Shown here: positions 47,001 to 57,944 of the stretch, piece by piece | Numbering within the stretch: position 1 is the stretch's first letter | How the letters are laid out: each line of letters opens with the position of its first letter | Source of the DNA: Desarmillaria ectypa | Lineage: Eukaryota; Basidiomycota; Agaricomycetes; Agaricales; Physalacriaceae | DNA length: 64,000 bases | NCBI GenBank assembly: GCA_030407005.1 | Contig: JAUDYN010000006.1 | Location: 1,240,001-1,304,000 of the forward strand | Direction: 5' to 3' | The notes under the pieces: generated by a model | Seen by the model: only the letters and a program-made list of their open reading frames with translations | Databases searched by the model: none | What the model was told of the DNA's origin: nothing | Made by a program: the position numbers and the translations under genes

Positions 47001-47998
47001 TTCATCAAAACTTTCTTTAGAGAATAAATCTCTAAAGCTTTAATACTGAGGAGATACCATCTCTTTGAAAGTCTTCTTCAGCTTCTTGGCATTAGCAGCA
47101 GCTGCTAATTCATTCACATAGTGTATGGCTCGAATAATGAGTTCTTCCTATATGTTGACAGTGAGAATGGTTTCACTATTCTCTAGTTCTTCATCTCATT
47201 TGTCTTTGTCATCTGAGTCAGAGAGTGGGAATGGGTTTTTTATGCATTGGCAATGCATGAAGATCATTGTCCTAATTTTCCAGTTGATTACTGGGTTATA
47301 GTGTTTAAGCCAGTCATGGCCCAAGTAGATGGTCTTGGAGCCCAAGTCAGTTACTGCTAGGTTGATTCATTCAGTATGACCCCCAATGATCATTCTGAGT
47401 TCTACAAACTCTGTGATGTCACCTGCCTTATTGTGGATTCTATCAGCATTATATATGGGAATGGGGGCTGCAGCTTTTCAAGTGTCCAACTGGTATTGGA
47501 GGACATATGTTTGGTTGATAGAGCTACCTGTGCAGCCACTATCCAATAAAGCTCTTGTGATAAGAGCTTTCTTCCCCATGCATAAGGTGAGTTGGATATC
47601 CATCATAAAGTCTCTTCCTGGACTTTTAGTTCCTCAGATATATCAAATTAGTTTACAAAGTTTGTAGAGCCATTCTTGAGCTTGACTCTCTCCAGTCTTT
47701 AAGCTCATGATGAGCTCATTGGTAATCTCTCTGAGTCATTTGGGATGAATCCATATGGAGAGAGTGACTTTGGCACTTGCCAAGTTTTTGGCAGTATGGA
47801 TAGTGCATAGAGTCCAGTCAACTCTGAACAGTTTATACTACATATAATCTGATACTCTCTTGTTAGGCAGGATTTCAGGATTGGATGTTGGATTCAATAG
47901 TCTCAATTTAGATCGTTGCATTTTCCAAATTAAGAATGCTATGTTGTCCTCTTCATCAGGTACTTCGACAATAGTAACTCTACTGTGATGCCCCCTTT
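44055..47998 (-). pseudogene. chromovirus B: pol remnant
   Basis: Minus-strand pol with chromodomain (YEIEEVLDSW; YFIKWKGWT near 44235-44432), integrase (GMPQVIILDQGPQF; AYHPQTDGQTKQ near 44862-45119), RNase H (EADLSDRAIGTILSQE near 45800-46110), RT (ELQSFLGFTNFYCKFIHDYS near 46113-46322; YLNNI in place of the catalytic YLDDI near 46490) and protease near 47540. It stops at both ends: the A' LTR cuts it at 44055, and the LTR of element Y begins at 47999 inside the KRGHHSR coding motif. CpG is scarce, as in A'. Confidence 0.82.
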
Positions 47999-48421
47999 TG
48001 TTAGGTATCAACTTGGACACGTGACTTAGGGCAGTCAGCTGATCTCTCTGGGCCATTACGCATTCGAACAATCACCCAAAGTGAGAGATAGAAGCCAATA
48101 GCCTTCTGTGTTGTGTAAACAAGAAGTATATGGTTTTAATTTAAACAAGAGATAGAGTACAACTGTCTAGTTTACTCTGTTTATATAGTATTTCTATGGC
48201 ATTATATTTAGGTGAAACACTACAGTCCATGCACAAATGATGTCAAAGTAGGACAATCTGGGAGGATCATAGAACCAATGGAGAGCATCTGGGGTGACAG
48301 ACGGTGAGAACGAGGGTTGTAGCTGGTGAATAGCTGGATATGAGTCGGTTTCTGGATAAGATTAGATGGATGAGTCATGGATATGACTCAGATAAGATAA
48401 GATAACAGAAAAATCGTAACA
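47999..48421 (-). repeat. 3' LTR of element Y (423 bp)
   Basis: Minus-strand sense starts TGTTACGATTTTTCTG at 48421 and ends ..GATACCTAACA at 47999. It contains the self-primer sequence (plus strand TTAAACAAGAGATA at 48141-48154) with a TATATAAA on the minus strand just upstream. The polypurine tract AACAAGGGGGTAA lies next to it at about 48422-48434. It differs from the Z LTRs by more than those two differ from each other. Confidence 0.85.
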
Positions 48422-49351
48422 TTACCCCCTTGTTAAAGCAGTCGTCCTGACTGCTAAGTCTCTTCCAAAGGGGTGTCAAACTGTGTTGCAATTTGACTGA
48501 TCCAGTACTGATCAATCAGCTTCTTCCATATTTCTTCATCTGGATTGACAATCCACTTGGTATATCTGTCTTTTCTTTTGGTGAGGTAGGCTACATCGCT
48601 GTGTTCCGAGTATTTGTGGTCCAGTATCTTGACCACCTCCTTTTTGGTTGCGATTTTTGGAGTGTATATGGTGTGGTTTACACTAGCCCGGTACTCTTGG
48701 ATCGCTTCCAAAGCATTCGTCATTTTGTTCTCTCGAACCCATGAGTTGTGCTCACGAGTCCATCCTTTCCATTTGACTAGGTAGTCTGTGACTTCCCTAG
48801 ATGGTTGTCCTCACTTGGATCATACCTTTCTGGTGCACAAATCCAAGACTTCTTCGATTTCGTACTCTTCTTGACCATCGATGAGGTCTGGAGGGGGAGG
48901 TGGTGGTTGTTCTTGATTCACAAATGAGGGTGCAACATATGGAGTCAACAGTTTCTCATTGAATCGGGGGTAAATCTTCCAATGTGGCAGCAGCTTCAAC
49001 TTGTATGCTGCTGCTCCTGATTTCTCTATGATTTCAAATGGTCCCATTCGTTTATCGTCGAGCTTTTTCTTTGGTCGAGGAAGATGAAGGTTGGCAGTGT
49101 CAAGCCATACCTTATCCCCAATCTGATACTCCCTTTGAGTCTGTTTCCTCTTGTCATATTGTGCCTTCATTTATGCCGCGGCCTTTTCTAATGCTTCATG
49201 AACCTCCTTATAGACCTTGGCCATAGTTTCCGTGAAGTCAACAGCTGCAGGATTTGCGAAGCTGGTTTTCTGTATTGACTCAGGGATGAGTCGGGGATGT
49301 CGTCCGTATAGGGCCATGAAAGGACTTTTGCCCATGGCTGAGTGGACTCGG

Positions 49352-50810
49352 TGATGTGCTTGGTAACGGCGAGTGACAAAAGAATTAGGGAATGGCAATG
49401 AACACCAATCACACTAAACCTCTTACTACTCTACACTTAATCACCAATATTGAATTCGGGCGGTTTCGAGTATGATGGAAGCACTCTGCAGACTTCAATA
49501 ATCAAGTACAATTGTCTTTAAGACGTTTTATTCGTTACTAGTGAGTTTATACAAAGTACTACTCGTACTAGTGGGGTGGGTAAGACACAATTAGATAAGA
49601 GTGACTTGGTTTGAGCTACTGCGCTCGTTCTGACTGAAACGGCTTCAGGCTGGTGGCGCTCTTGGCCCTATACTGCTTCCTACAAGTGATAAACACTTGA
49701 CCAGTCACACTCTTGGCTGACTAGTGGCGCTCTTGGCCTAAGAATAAACTGATGGCACTCTTGGCCCTATACTGCTTTCTACAAGTGATAAACACTTGAC
49801 TAGCCGCACTCTTGGCTAACTAGTGGCACTCTTGGCCTAAGAATAAACTATAACTCCGAGAACTTTGCTTGAACTAACTTCAAAACACTCCGGACCTTTG
49901 CAGGACACAACAGTGACTCTAATGGACTTCAATTCAATGCAATTCTATGGGTGACTTAGCGACTATTAATCACTTCGTCGAGGTCAAGCACAAAAGCCTT
50001 TAATTGGGGACACCAGTTACTACCAGTGAGGGCTCAACTGCGGGGATGGCTTGCCTGCTTTGCACGAGTGCCCATCCCACTACTTATATACTACTGAGGC
50101 AAAACTATAAATATTATCTGGGTATAGGGTATATTGGTAAGGATTTCTTGGCTAGTCACGAATAATGGTGAATAATCACACAATAGTCGGTCTAGTCTGT
50201 TTTCTTTTCAAATATTCGGTCTAGAGACTCCACAGTTGGTCTTTCCGCACCCTTGGCACAACTACATGCCCTAGTAACGCGGTTATATGGATATCCGGAT
50301 ATTGGTGCCTGTAACAGCTATCCGATCATGATCGAGGGTGCAGTCCGGCTCCACTAGCATCGATCATAAGAGATCTATATCGAAATAGTCGGATCTGGGC
50401 TCAAGGTTAATCCATTCCTAATTTATTTCTAAGTCCTGTTTCAAGATTGCCATGTGACTAGTTATCCTGACTTAGGCGTTTATGCCCAGTCTGGGCTGCT
50501 AGTGACAGAACTTCACGAGATCTGTGTACTCTGCTCCTGGTTTTTGTGTGCTAGTAGCATCCTTCGTTTGCTAGTGGCTGTATTTCACTTAGTCCTGCTA
50601 GCATTCGAGTTACTAGTCTGGCCGGCTGGTAGATTTAACCCACTAATGGTGTTGCATCTAAGTCCTGGCTCTACCAGTTGCTTACTGCTTTTAACTATCA
50701 GCTCGAAGCCTCAGCTATAGTCCTCTATGTATCACTAGTATAGGATAGATGTGCAATAGTATTGTTACAAAATCGCAAAATCTAGGTGTGAATGCATAGA
50801 CGGCATATCA
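49352..50810. mobile_element. 1.46-kb TIR element inside Y integrase, TSD TCGG
   Basis: Interrupts the Y integrase: removing 49352-50810 with one TCGG rejoins the sequence as in the uninterrupted copy at about 59295. Flanks are TCGG at 49348-49351 and 50811-50814. The ends are short imperfect inverted repeats, TGATGTGC and GCATATCA. There is no transposase-like frame, so it is non-autonomous. It contains two tandem ~100-bp units. Family unassigned; a 4-bp duplication does not fit the common hAT, CACTA or Mutator sizes. Confidence 0.75.
49651..49849. repeat. two tandem ~100-bp units in the TIR element
   Basis: Unit 1 covers about 49651-49750 and unit 2 about 49751-49849. Both contain CTCTTGGCCCTATACTGCTT, a pair of TAGT-linked CTCTTGGC boxes and AAGAATAAAC. 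The boxes GGCRCTCTTGGC and YRCACTCTTGGC recur four times in all, suggesting subterminal repeats of the kind transposases bind. Confidence 0.75.
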
Positions 50811-53800
50811 TCGGTTGTTGTGGGCAAATTCGGCAAGTGGTAGTCATGCTACCCAGTTGGTCTGTTGGTGATTGACAAAGATACAGAGGTATTTTTCTAC
50901 CTCCTGGTTGACTCTCTCTGTCTGTCCGTCTGTCTGTGGGTGGTATGCCATGGATGCATTCTGGATGATGTTCAACATTCGGTATAGCTCCTTCATGAAT
51001 GTTGAGACAAATTGAGGTCCTCTATCTGAGATGACCACTTGTGGCATTCCATGCTTCGCATATACATGGTTGCGAAGTATTAGTGCCCATCCTTCAGTGG
51101 ATAACTCCTCACTGCATGGAATCAGGAGAATGTTTTTGGAAAAACGATCTACGATGACCAGTAGAGCATCAAATCCGTCTGACTCGGGGAGTCCAGTGAC
51201 CATGTCGACTGAGATATGTGTCCATGGCGTGTTGGGTATTGTGTTGGGATGAAGAGGTGCAGCCTTGGCCTGCATATTGCTCTTTGTTCTTTGACAAGTC
51301 TTGCATCCTTTGATGTACGACTCTACGTCCTTCTTCATTTTTGGCCACCAGTACTCTCAAAGTATGAGTTCCTTGGTTTTGGCGATTCCTGGATGCCCAG
51401 CGATGATGTGATCATGAAATTGTGCAATGATCTCACCCATAACATAGAGTCATTGGGAATGTAGACTTGTCTGTCGTACCACAGGACTTCGCTTTCCTGG
51501 GTGATTCCTCGTTCATGGTTGAGGGATTTCTTGATTCCCTGGTCCCACTGTTCCTTCTGTTTCATTGCGTCTCTTATATGCATGATCCTTTCTTCAGTTG
51601 TTGGCAATACCAACGCTTGGAAGTGTTCTGGGGATAAGACGACAATGTCTTGATTGTCTTCTTTTCCCTGATTGTGATCGTCTCATCTACTGAGAAGATC
51701 GGCCTTCTGATTAGCGGTTCCAGCTTTGTGTTGAAGAACAAAGTGGTACTCTGCTAGTTCAGTGACCCATCGAGCTTGTTGTTGATTCAACTTCTGGGGT
51801 TTCCGGAAGTATTGGAGATTCTGGTGGTCAGTCCAGATCTCAACGGTCTCTTTGGTGCCCATGAGATAATGATGCCATTCTTCTAGTGCTAACATGATTG
51901 CTAGCAGCTCCTTGTCATAGATCTCATAATTCCGCTCAGTGGCGGTGAGTGCTTTTGACATGAAGGCGACCGGTCTCCATTTGCCTTCCTTTTCTTGGCT
52001 TAGAACAGCACCAATGGCTCTGTCACTGGCATTGGCTTCGACTCGGAACTTTCCATTGTCCGAAGGAATTGTAAGAACCACGTTTGTTGTCATCAACTTC
52101 TTGAGTTGATTAAACACTTGTTCTTGTTCTGATCCCCACTTCCAGTCTAACTTTCCAGTTAACTGGGTAAGGGGACGCACTACCTTGGAGTAGTCTTTGA
52201 TGAACTTTCGGTAGAAGTTCGTGAATCCCAAAAAGGATTGTAGCTCCTTCTTCTTTGTCGGGGTTGGCCATTCTGCTATTTCTGCAATCTTGATTGGGTC
52301 CATACAAATGGCGTTTTTGCTGATAATCACCCCTAGGTATTCAGTTTTGAGTACCTCAAACTCGCATTTCTCTGCTTTGAGGAATAGTTTATTCTCTCAA
52401 AGTCGTTGGAGTACTTGTCATACTATGTTCCAGTGTTCTGACAAGGACTTGGTGAATATGAGTATATCGTCAAGGTAAATGGTGACCTTTCCTCCAGCGA
52501 TCAAATCCTTAAATATGTCATTCATCATCCACTGGAACGTGGCTGGTGAGTTCGTGAGTCCGAAGAACATAACCGTGGGCTCAAAGAGTCCTCGGTTAGT
52601 TCTGAATGCTGCTTTTTCTTCATCTCCGTCTCGAATACAGACATTGTTATATCCCCATCATACGTCTAACTTGGAGAAGTACTTGGCTCCCCATAGTTTG
52701 TCAATTAGCTCGGAGATGAGCGGAAGGGGATAACGATTCTTAATCATCATTTCGTTCAGTTTCCGGTAATCCTGGACTGGTCATAGGGAGCCATCTTTCT
52801 TCTTAATGAAGAAGAAAGGGGAGGTGAAGGGGGATTTCGAGGGGCAAATTCATCCCAAATCTAAGTTCTCATCCAAGAACTTGTCCAACTGTTCTTGCTC
52901 ATTGCGATTGAGCAGGTATACCTTACAGTCCAAGGTGGCTTTTGCATTGGGGACCAACTCGATTGCATGGTCTCAGGGTCATCTTTCTGGTAGTTCATCA
53001 AAGCTTTCCTTAGAGAATAGATCTCTAAAGCTTTGATATTGAGGAGGCACAAGCTCCTCAAACGTCTGCTTTGGTTTTTCCGCATTAGCTGCTGCAGCCA
53101 ACTTGTTCGCATGATGGACGGCACGAAGTATGATTTCTTCTTGCATGTTAACAGCAAGAATACTCTCTCGTTCCTTGAGCTCTTCATCCCATTGATCTTC
53201 TTCATCTGCGTCAGGCAAGGCGAAGTAGTTTTGGACACAATGACATCGTCCAAATGTCAAGGTTCCCACCTTCCAGTTGACGAAAGGATTATGGTGTTTA
53301 AGCCAGTCGTGGCCCAAGTACACAGTCTTGGAACCAAGGTCTGTGACCATGAGATCAATTTTCTCGCTATGTCCTCCAATTGTCATTCAGAGTTCTACGA
53401 ACTCAGTGACGTCCCCTGCCTTATTGCACATTCCATCGGCATTATAGACCGGTATAGGGGCAGCAGTCTTCCTGGTGTCCAATCGATGTTGCTGGATGTA
53501 AGTTCGATTGATAGAGCTGCCCATGCAGCCACTATCCAACAATGCTTGGGTTGTCAATATCTTTTTCTCAGTACATGGGGAAAGTTGGATGTCTACCAGG
53601 AAGTCCCATCCGGAACTCTTGGTGCTGCGAATGTAACGAATGGGTTCATGTAATTCATAGAGCTGTTCCCAGGCAATGCTCCCTCCTGTCTTTAAGCTTT
53701 GAACAAGCTCGTCATCGATTTCTCCAAGTTGTTTGGGGTGTACCCAAATAAAGAGAACCACCTTGGCATTTGCCAAGTTCTTGGAGTCACGTATTGTGCA

Positions 53801-53903
53801 CATCATCCAGTCTATTCTAAATGGTCTGAGCCATTGGAATTTGTCTTGCTTCCCTGTACGTTCGGAAGATGTGTTCTACTTCCCCGTGCATTCAGAAGCA
53901 TTT

Positions 53904-54326
53904 TGTTATGATTTTTCAGTTATCTTATCTTATCCAAATCATATCCATGACTCATCCATCTAATCTAGCCCAGAAACCGACTCGTATCCAGCTATTTGCT
54001 GGCTACCACCCTCGTTCTCACTGTCTGTCACCCCAGATGCTTTCTATTGGTTCTATGATCCTCCCGGATCGTCCAACTTCAACACCGTTTGTGCATGGAC
54101 TGTAGCGTTTCATCTAATTATAATACCGTAGAAATACTATATAAACAGAGTAAACTAGACAGTTGTACTCTATCTCTTGTTTAAATTAACATCATATACT
54201 TCTTGCTTGCACAACACCAAAGGCCTTTAGCTTCTATATCTCTCATTGGGTGATTGTTTGAATGCGTAACGGCCCAGAGGTATCAGCTGATCGCCCCAAG
54301 TCACGTGCCCAAGTCGGTACCTAACA
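53904..54326 (+). repeat. LTR a of element Z (423 bp, plus sense)
   Basis: Starts TGTTATGATTTTTC and ends GGTACCTAACA. The base before it belongs to Y pol (left flank CATTT, 53899-53903). TATATAAA stands at 54138-54145 and the self-primer TATCTCTTGTTTAA at 54171-54184, so the predicted transcript starts at about 54171. The minus-sense LTR at 57945-58367 has the same length and, apart from CpG sites, nearly the same sequence. Confidence 0.9.
54138..54184 (+). promoter_or_regulatory. TATA box and predicted transcript start of LTR a
   Basis: TATATAAA at 54138-54145 lies 33 nt upstream of TATCTCTTGTTTAA (54171-54184). The same spacing recurs in LTR b (58126-58133 to 58100, minus strand) and nearly so in the A' 3' LTR (43875 to 43909). 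If transcription starts there, the RNA 5' end is the self-primer. Confidence 0.75.
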
Positions 54327-54340
54327 TTAAACAAGAGATA
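54327..54340 (+). promoter_or_regulatory. self-priming primer-binding site of Z
   Basis: TTAAACAAGAGATA follows LTR a without spacer and is the exact reverse complement of TATCTCTTGTTTAA at 54171-54184 in the same LTR. No match to a tRNA 3' end was noticed. Confidence 0.82.
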
Positions 54341-54385
54341 ACCCTTTCCACTTCTATTACACTAGCTGTATAGAAGACTTCTTTC

Positions 54386-57300
54386 ATGTCCGGAGAAGAC
54401 AGAAACTCTCAAGAACCCAGAACCGTTTCTCTTGGCATTGCCATACTGCTATCATTTTTTACGGTCCTCGCCATATTAATATATGAGGAAGAAATCTGGG
54501 CCCTGCTGAGAAGGCAGCCCCAATGACCTATCCCAGAATCCCACCCCACCCCACCCACCACCAATGTCCTTCCCAGGGGGTTATCCCCCACAAGATTGGG
54601 AGAACGAGAGGCAATTCCACTCGTTCGCCCCCAGGCCCAATTCATTGTCGGCCCTTCCTCCTCCTCTGAGGAGAGCACTAGTTCACGGCCCCCATCTCCG
54701 GGGATCGCAGAACTTCGGGCCCAGATTGCCCAATCTGCTCATGCCTACAACGCACGAGCTGTCCTCCTCTGCTACAGGATGAAACAACCCACCGTCACAC
54801 TGGAGCGACCAACAGATGGCCCTACAGAGGCCGAAGAATATGCATGGGACGTACAGCTTGCGCTGGACAAACCCCCACCCCCATACCCCGGTCCCCCCCC
54901 TCGTCCTCGAACCCCCGCCCTCCACATATCCCAGCAGAGATCAGAATCCCTGTCGCCCGACGGCGACAATAGTAGGAGGTCCGGCCATTCCAGACCCCAC
55001 CACCCCGATGATCCAAACATGGATCAAAACCACCCCTACGGCCCTTGGAGCCGTGAGCAGTGGCCAGACGAGGGAGAAGAAATCTCCCTCTCCTCCCTCC
55101 CCGTCATTGAAATCTCTGATGACGAGTCCAATGACAACATCATCGGAGACAACGCCCCGGTCCCGGCTGCTCCCCATGCCGCCGACGACCCCTTCAATCC
55201 AGATGGGGACGACTTCATCTGGCCGGACCTCTCCGAGGTCAACCAGAGACTCTTCGGTCCATTCAGGACTGCAGCATGGGAGGTTCAATGAAGGGACGTC
55301 AAAGCCCGAGACCTCTGGGAAGAGCCCAGAGTCGAGATGGATGAGTGGCTCGCCCTTAACCGGGGTGACCCCATCTGAGTCCCATTCGATGGGCCCAGTA
55401 ACTACCGGGCCAACATCATCAATCACCGGATTTGCGCAAACTGCAACTGGTCAATTTTCCACCCCTCTGCTGGGGATCATTTTCCAGGGTTACAACCCTG
55501 GACCCAGCAGGAGCAGCGAGAGCTGGAGAGGACCCTTCAGCACTTATGGAGGTTAGAGGTGGCAAGAGAGGAATGAGTGGGGGCAAGAGCCCCAGTACGA
55601 TACGTTAACCTACGATACAGGTTATTATGGCGGGATGGAATACCACCATCCCCAATATGAAACTTATCCAGATTACCCACTGGATACTCCAGTTGTAAGC
55701 CCATGACCACTTCCTGACTCACCCCCTCATCACAGGGCACGTCACCAAGGATACCACCCCTATCAGGGTGATAGTCTTCTCTTCACAGGGGTGGGAGAAG
55801 AAATGGAAGCTGAAGGAGCCCCTGCAGGAAATGCCACTGCAGGGGTGTCAAGAACCCCTGCCACGGCAGAAGAAACCTGGCAGCAGATGCAGAACGAGCT
55901 GCTGGAGAAAGAGCGGTGCATAGCGGAAATGCACGAAGAACTTGACAAGGAGGACTCCGCCCGCAAGACCTTGGCAGACTACCTCTGAGTTCAAGAAAAG
56001 GAGAAGGAGCCAGAGAGGGGAAGACCCCCAGGGCCACCAAGAGGCCACCCGGGGTACAGGCTGGATCAATATTCGATCCCAAGACCACCCCCCAGTCAGG
56101 GACCACCTGACCCAATCCCGAACCTGGTCGGGAACACTGCCACTGATGCCCCGTATTTGGGCATCAAGCCAACCCTTGTCAAGGTCCCCACCCCATTCAA
56201 GGGGGACCATGACAACATCGAGCACTTCATAGGTGATTGCATCACCTATTTTGAGGTGTTCAGACACTACTTCCAGGTGCCATTGCACCTGGTACTATTC
56301 GTGACGTCCCACTTTGAGGGTGCCACCAAGGACTGGTGGGTGTACAAGAGACCCGAATACTGGGTGGGGGATGCCTTTGATGGCACCACTGCCCACTTCC
56401 GATACCCCAACTGGGCCGACTTCATCGACCTGGTCACACAACAATTCCGAGATCCCACGATCGAGGAAATTCACAAGAAGCACATGGGAGCACAGCCCGC
56501 CTCCCATTACTTCCAGAAGCTGGAAGAAGAAGCAAAGCTAGTGGGCCAGAGAACAGATGAGGCTGAACATGGTGCGATGGTGAAGGCTGTGTGGCTAGGA
56601 GTGCCTAGCTCATACACGACCTTCATATTGAACATGAGCATGAGCATTCCACGCTCATATCCAGAGTGGAAGGAATGCATCCTCCGGATGTATGAAGAGA
56701 GACAGTGGAAATGGGTCTTTGACCAGACCACCAGTACGCCTCAGGATGGCCAGAAGCAGGGCCCATGTCCCCAGCAACAGCAACCCAGTGGCAAGAACAC
56801 TGCTGGGGCAACAAGTTCCTTGGCTCCAAAGCCGAGTGCTGGGAGTGGAGGATCCAGTCGTGATGCTGGAACCGGTAAGTGGACGACATACAGAGGGGCG
56901 GGGAAGCCCATGGACTTGGACTGGCAATGAGCCAAGGGGCGCTGTTTCAGGTGTGATCAAAAAGGTCACCTGAGCAGGGATTGCCCTATGAGAAAAGAGA
57001 AGAATGTTGTGAGATATGTGGGGCCCACTGACACAGTGGTGCCGAGCACCTCCAAGATTGAGGAGGTAAAAGAGTAGGGCGTCAAGGGTTCAATTCCCCT
57101 TGCATGCCCAAGTCTCAAGGTGTGTCCTCAGTTTCCGCGGGTCGGACTAATTATTATGAAAATAGAAAAATACCTACAAAAAATATATCTATGACTTCAC
57201 CAAAGCCGAAGACAAAGAAGAAAGAATCAACAAAAACAAACAGGTATGTCATCCTCCTAGAAGATGCTGACACAAGTATCTGTAGTGACAAATCCTGAGC

Positions 57301-57944
57301 CTCCGACAAACTGGAGTGGGACTTGCCAAGTGGTGTTGGCACTGCAACAAAGTCCAATGAGCAGTGCTCACCGGATATGCCGCTGAGCGTACAGTGATGA
57401 GCAGGGACCAGTAGGCGGAACTCCTTCAGGCCTTCCAGAAGTCCGACCATCCCAGTACCTGCCTCGAGTGGCAGGGCAAGCTCACCAGTTCCGCCAGGGT
57501 CAGTGGAGGACCAGGACAGTGCCTCTAACCAAGGCCAGGACCGACGACCTGGACAAACTGGTCCAGGGAGTGGAAAACTTGACGAAGCTGAGTACCAAGC
57601 CAGGCCAGCAAGTCAAAGGGTTGACAACCATGTGAAGGTCACCTTAGGCACTAGCTGGGAGTCAATGACCAAGGAATTTCAAACTCCGTCGCGAGTGGTG
57701 CCAGCTGAGGAAAAGGGACAGGATCCTGCTAGCGCCCAGGCAGTAAAAAGGGGGCATTTCAGCAGAACTACCATCGTTGAAGTACCCGACGAAGAAGATG
57801 ACACGGCTTTTAGGATGTGGCAAGACAGCCAATCCAAAGCCAGTACTCCAATATCCAGAACACTGGAACCACAGAACACTGACCTTCCAAATGCAAGGGG
57901 AAGCATCAATCCCGACACCTATCCTAACAAGGGGGTATCAAACA
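54386..57944 (+). pseudogene. chromovirus gag (Z 5' part, probably Y 3' part)
   Basis: Best-preserved gag. Starts MSGEDRNSQEPRT followed by a hydrophobic leader (ILLSFFTVLAILIYEE) and a TGA at about 54524. A Pro-rich acidic region follows, then the gag core near 56157-56700 (PTPFKGDHDNIEHFIGDCIT; HFEGATKDWWVYKRPEYW; FIDLVTQQFRDPTIEEIH), a Ser/Gly linker and a CCHC knuckle CFRCDQKGHLSRDC near 56943-56985. One TGA lies just before AKGRCFRC, where Arg is likely. TAG at 57076-57078 ends gag; a second open region runs to GGTATCAAACA (57934-57944), where an inverted LTR begins. An internal polypurine copy is at 57925-57937. From 56632 to the end it is nearly identical to 62390-63694 in inverse. Confidence 0.87.
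56632..57937 (+). repeat. left arm of near-identical inverted repeat
   Basis: Pairs with 62390-63694 on the opposite strand. I find only a few substitutions, one 3-nt indel near 57000 and one 1-nt indel near 57140 in about 1.3 kb. Outside this tract the arms continue to the window end but are clearly more diverged. Confidence 0.85.

Larger units (their letters stand above)
48440..53903 (-). pseudogene. chromovirus Y: pol, moderately decayed
   Basis: Minus-strand pol, interrupted by a TIR element at 49352-50810. From 53903 downwards: protease (ALLDSGCMGSSINRTY near 53560), RT near 53000-52000 with YLDDILIF intact near 52470, RNase H (DRAIGAVLSQEKEGKWRPV), ADLLSR then TGA near 51690, integrase zinc site (CKTCQRTKSNMQ) and DDE region near 50844-51338 (SVDMVTGLPESDGF; VISDRGPQFVSTF; YHPQTDGQTERVNQE), resuming at 49351 (GKSPFMALYGRHPRL), and a chromodomain-like end near 48730-48900. 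It starts abruptly at 53903 where the LTR of another copy is inserted, at the gag/pol boundary. Fewer stops and more CpG than A' or B. Confidence 0.85.

Noticed and set aside
49651..49849. Direct repeats with spacers, considered as a CRISPR-like array
   Set aside because: Only two ~100-bp units, whole unit repeated, inside a transposon in a eukaryotic genome.
54683..55426. Long minus-strand open frames opposite gag
   Set aside because: Gly/Val/Trp-rich products are shadows of the Pro/Asp/Ser-rich gag frame.
57080..57110. Possible tRNA gene (T-arm GGGTTCAATTCCC)
   Set aside because: No D-arm, anticodon arm or complementary acceptor stem at the proper distance, and it recurs only within gag-pol copies.
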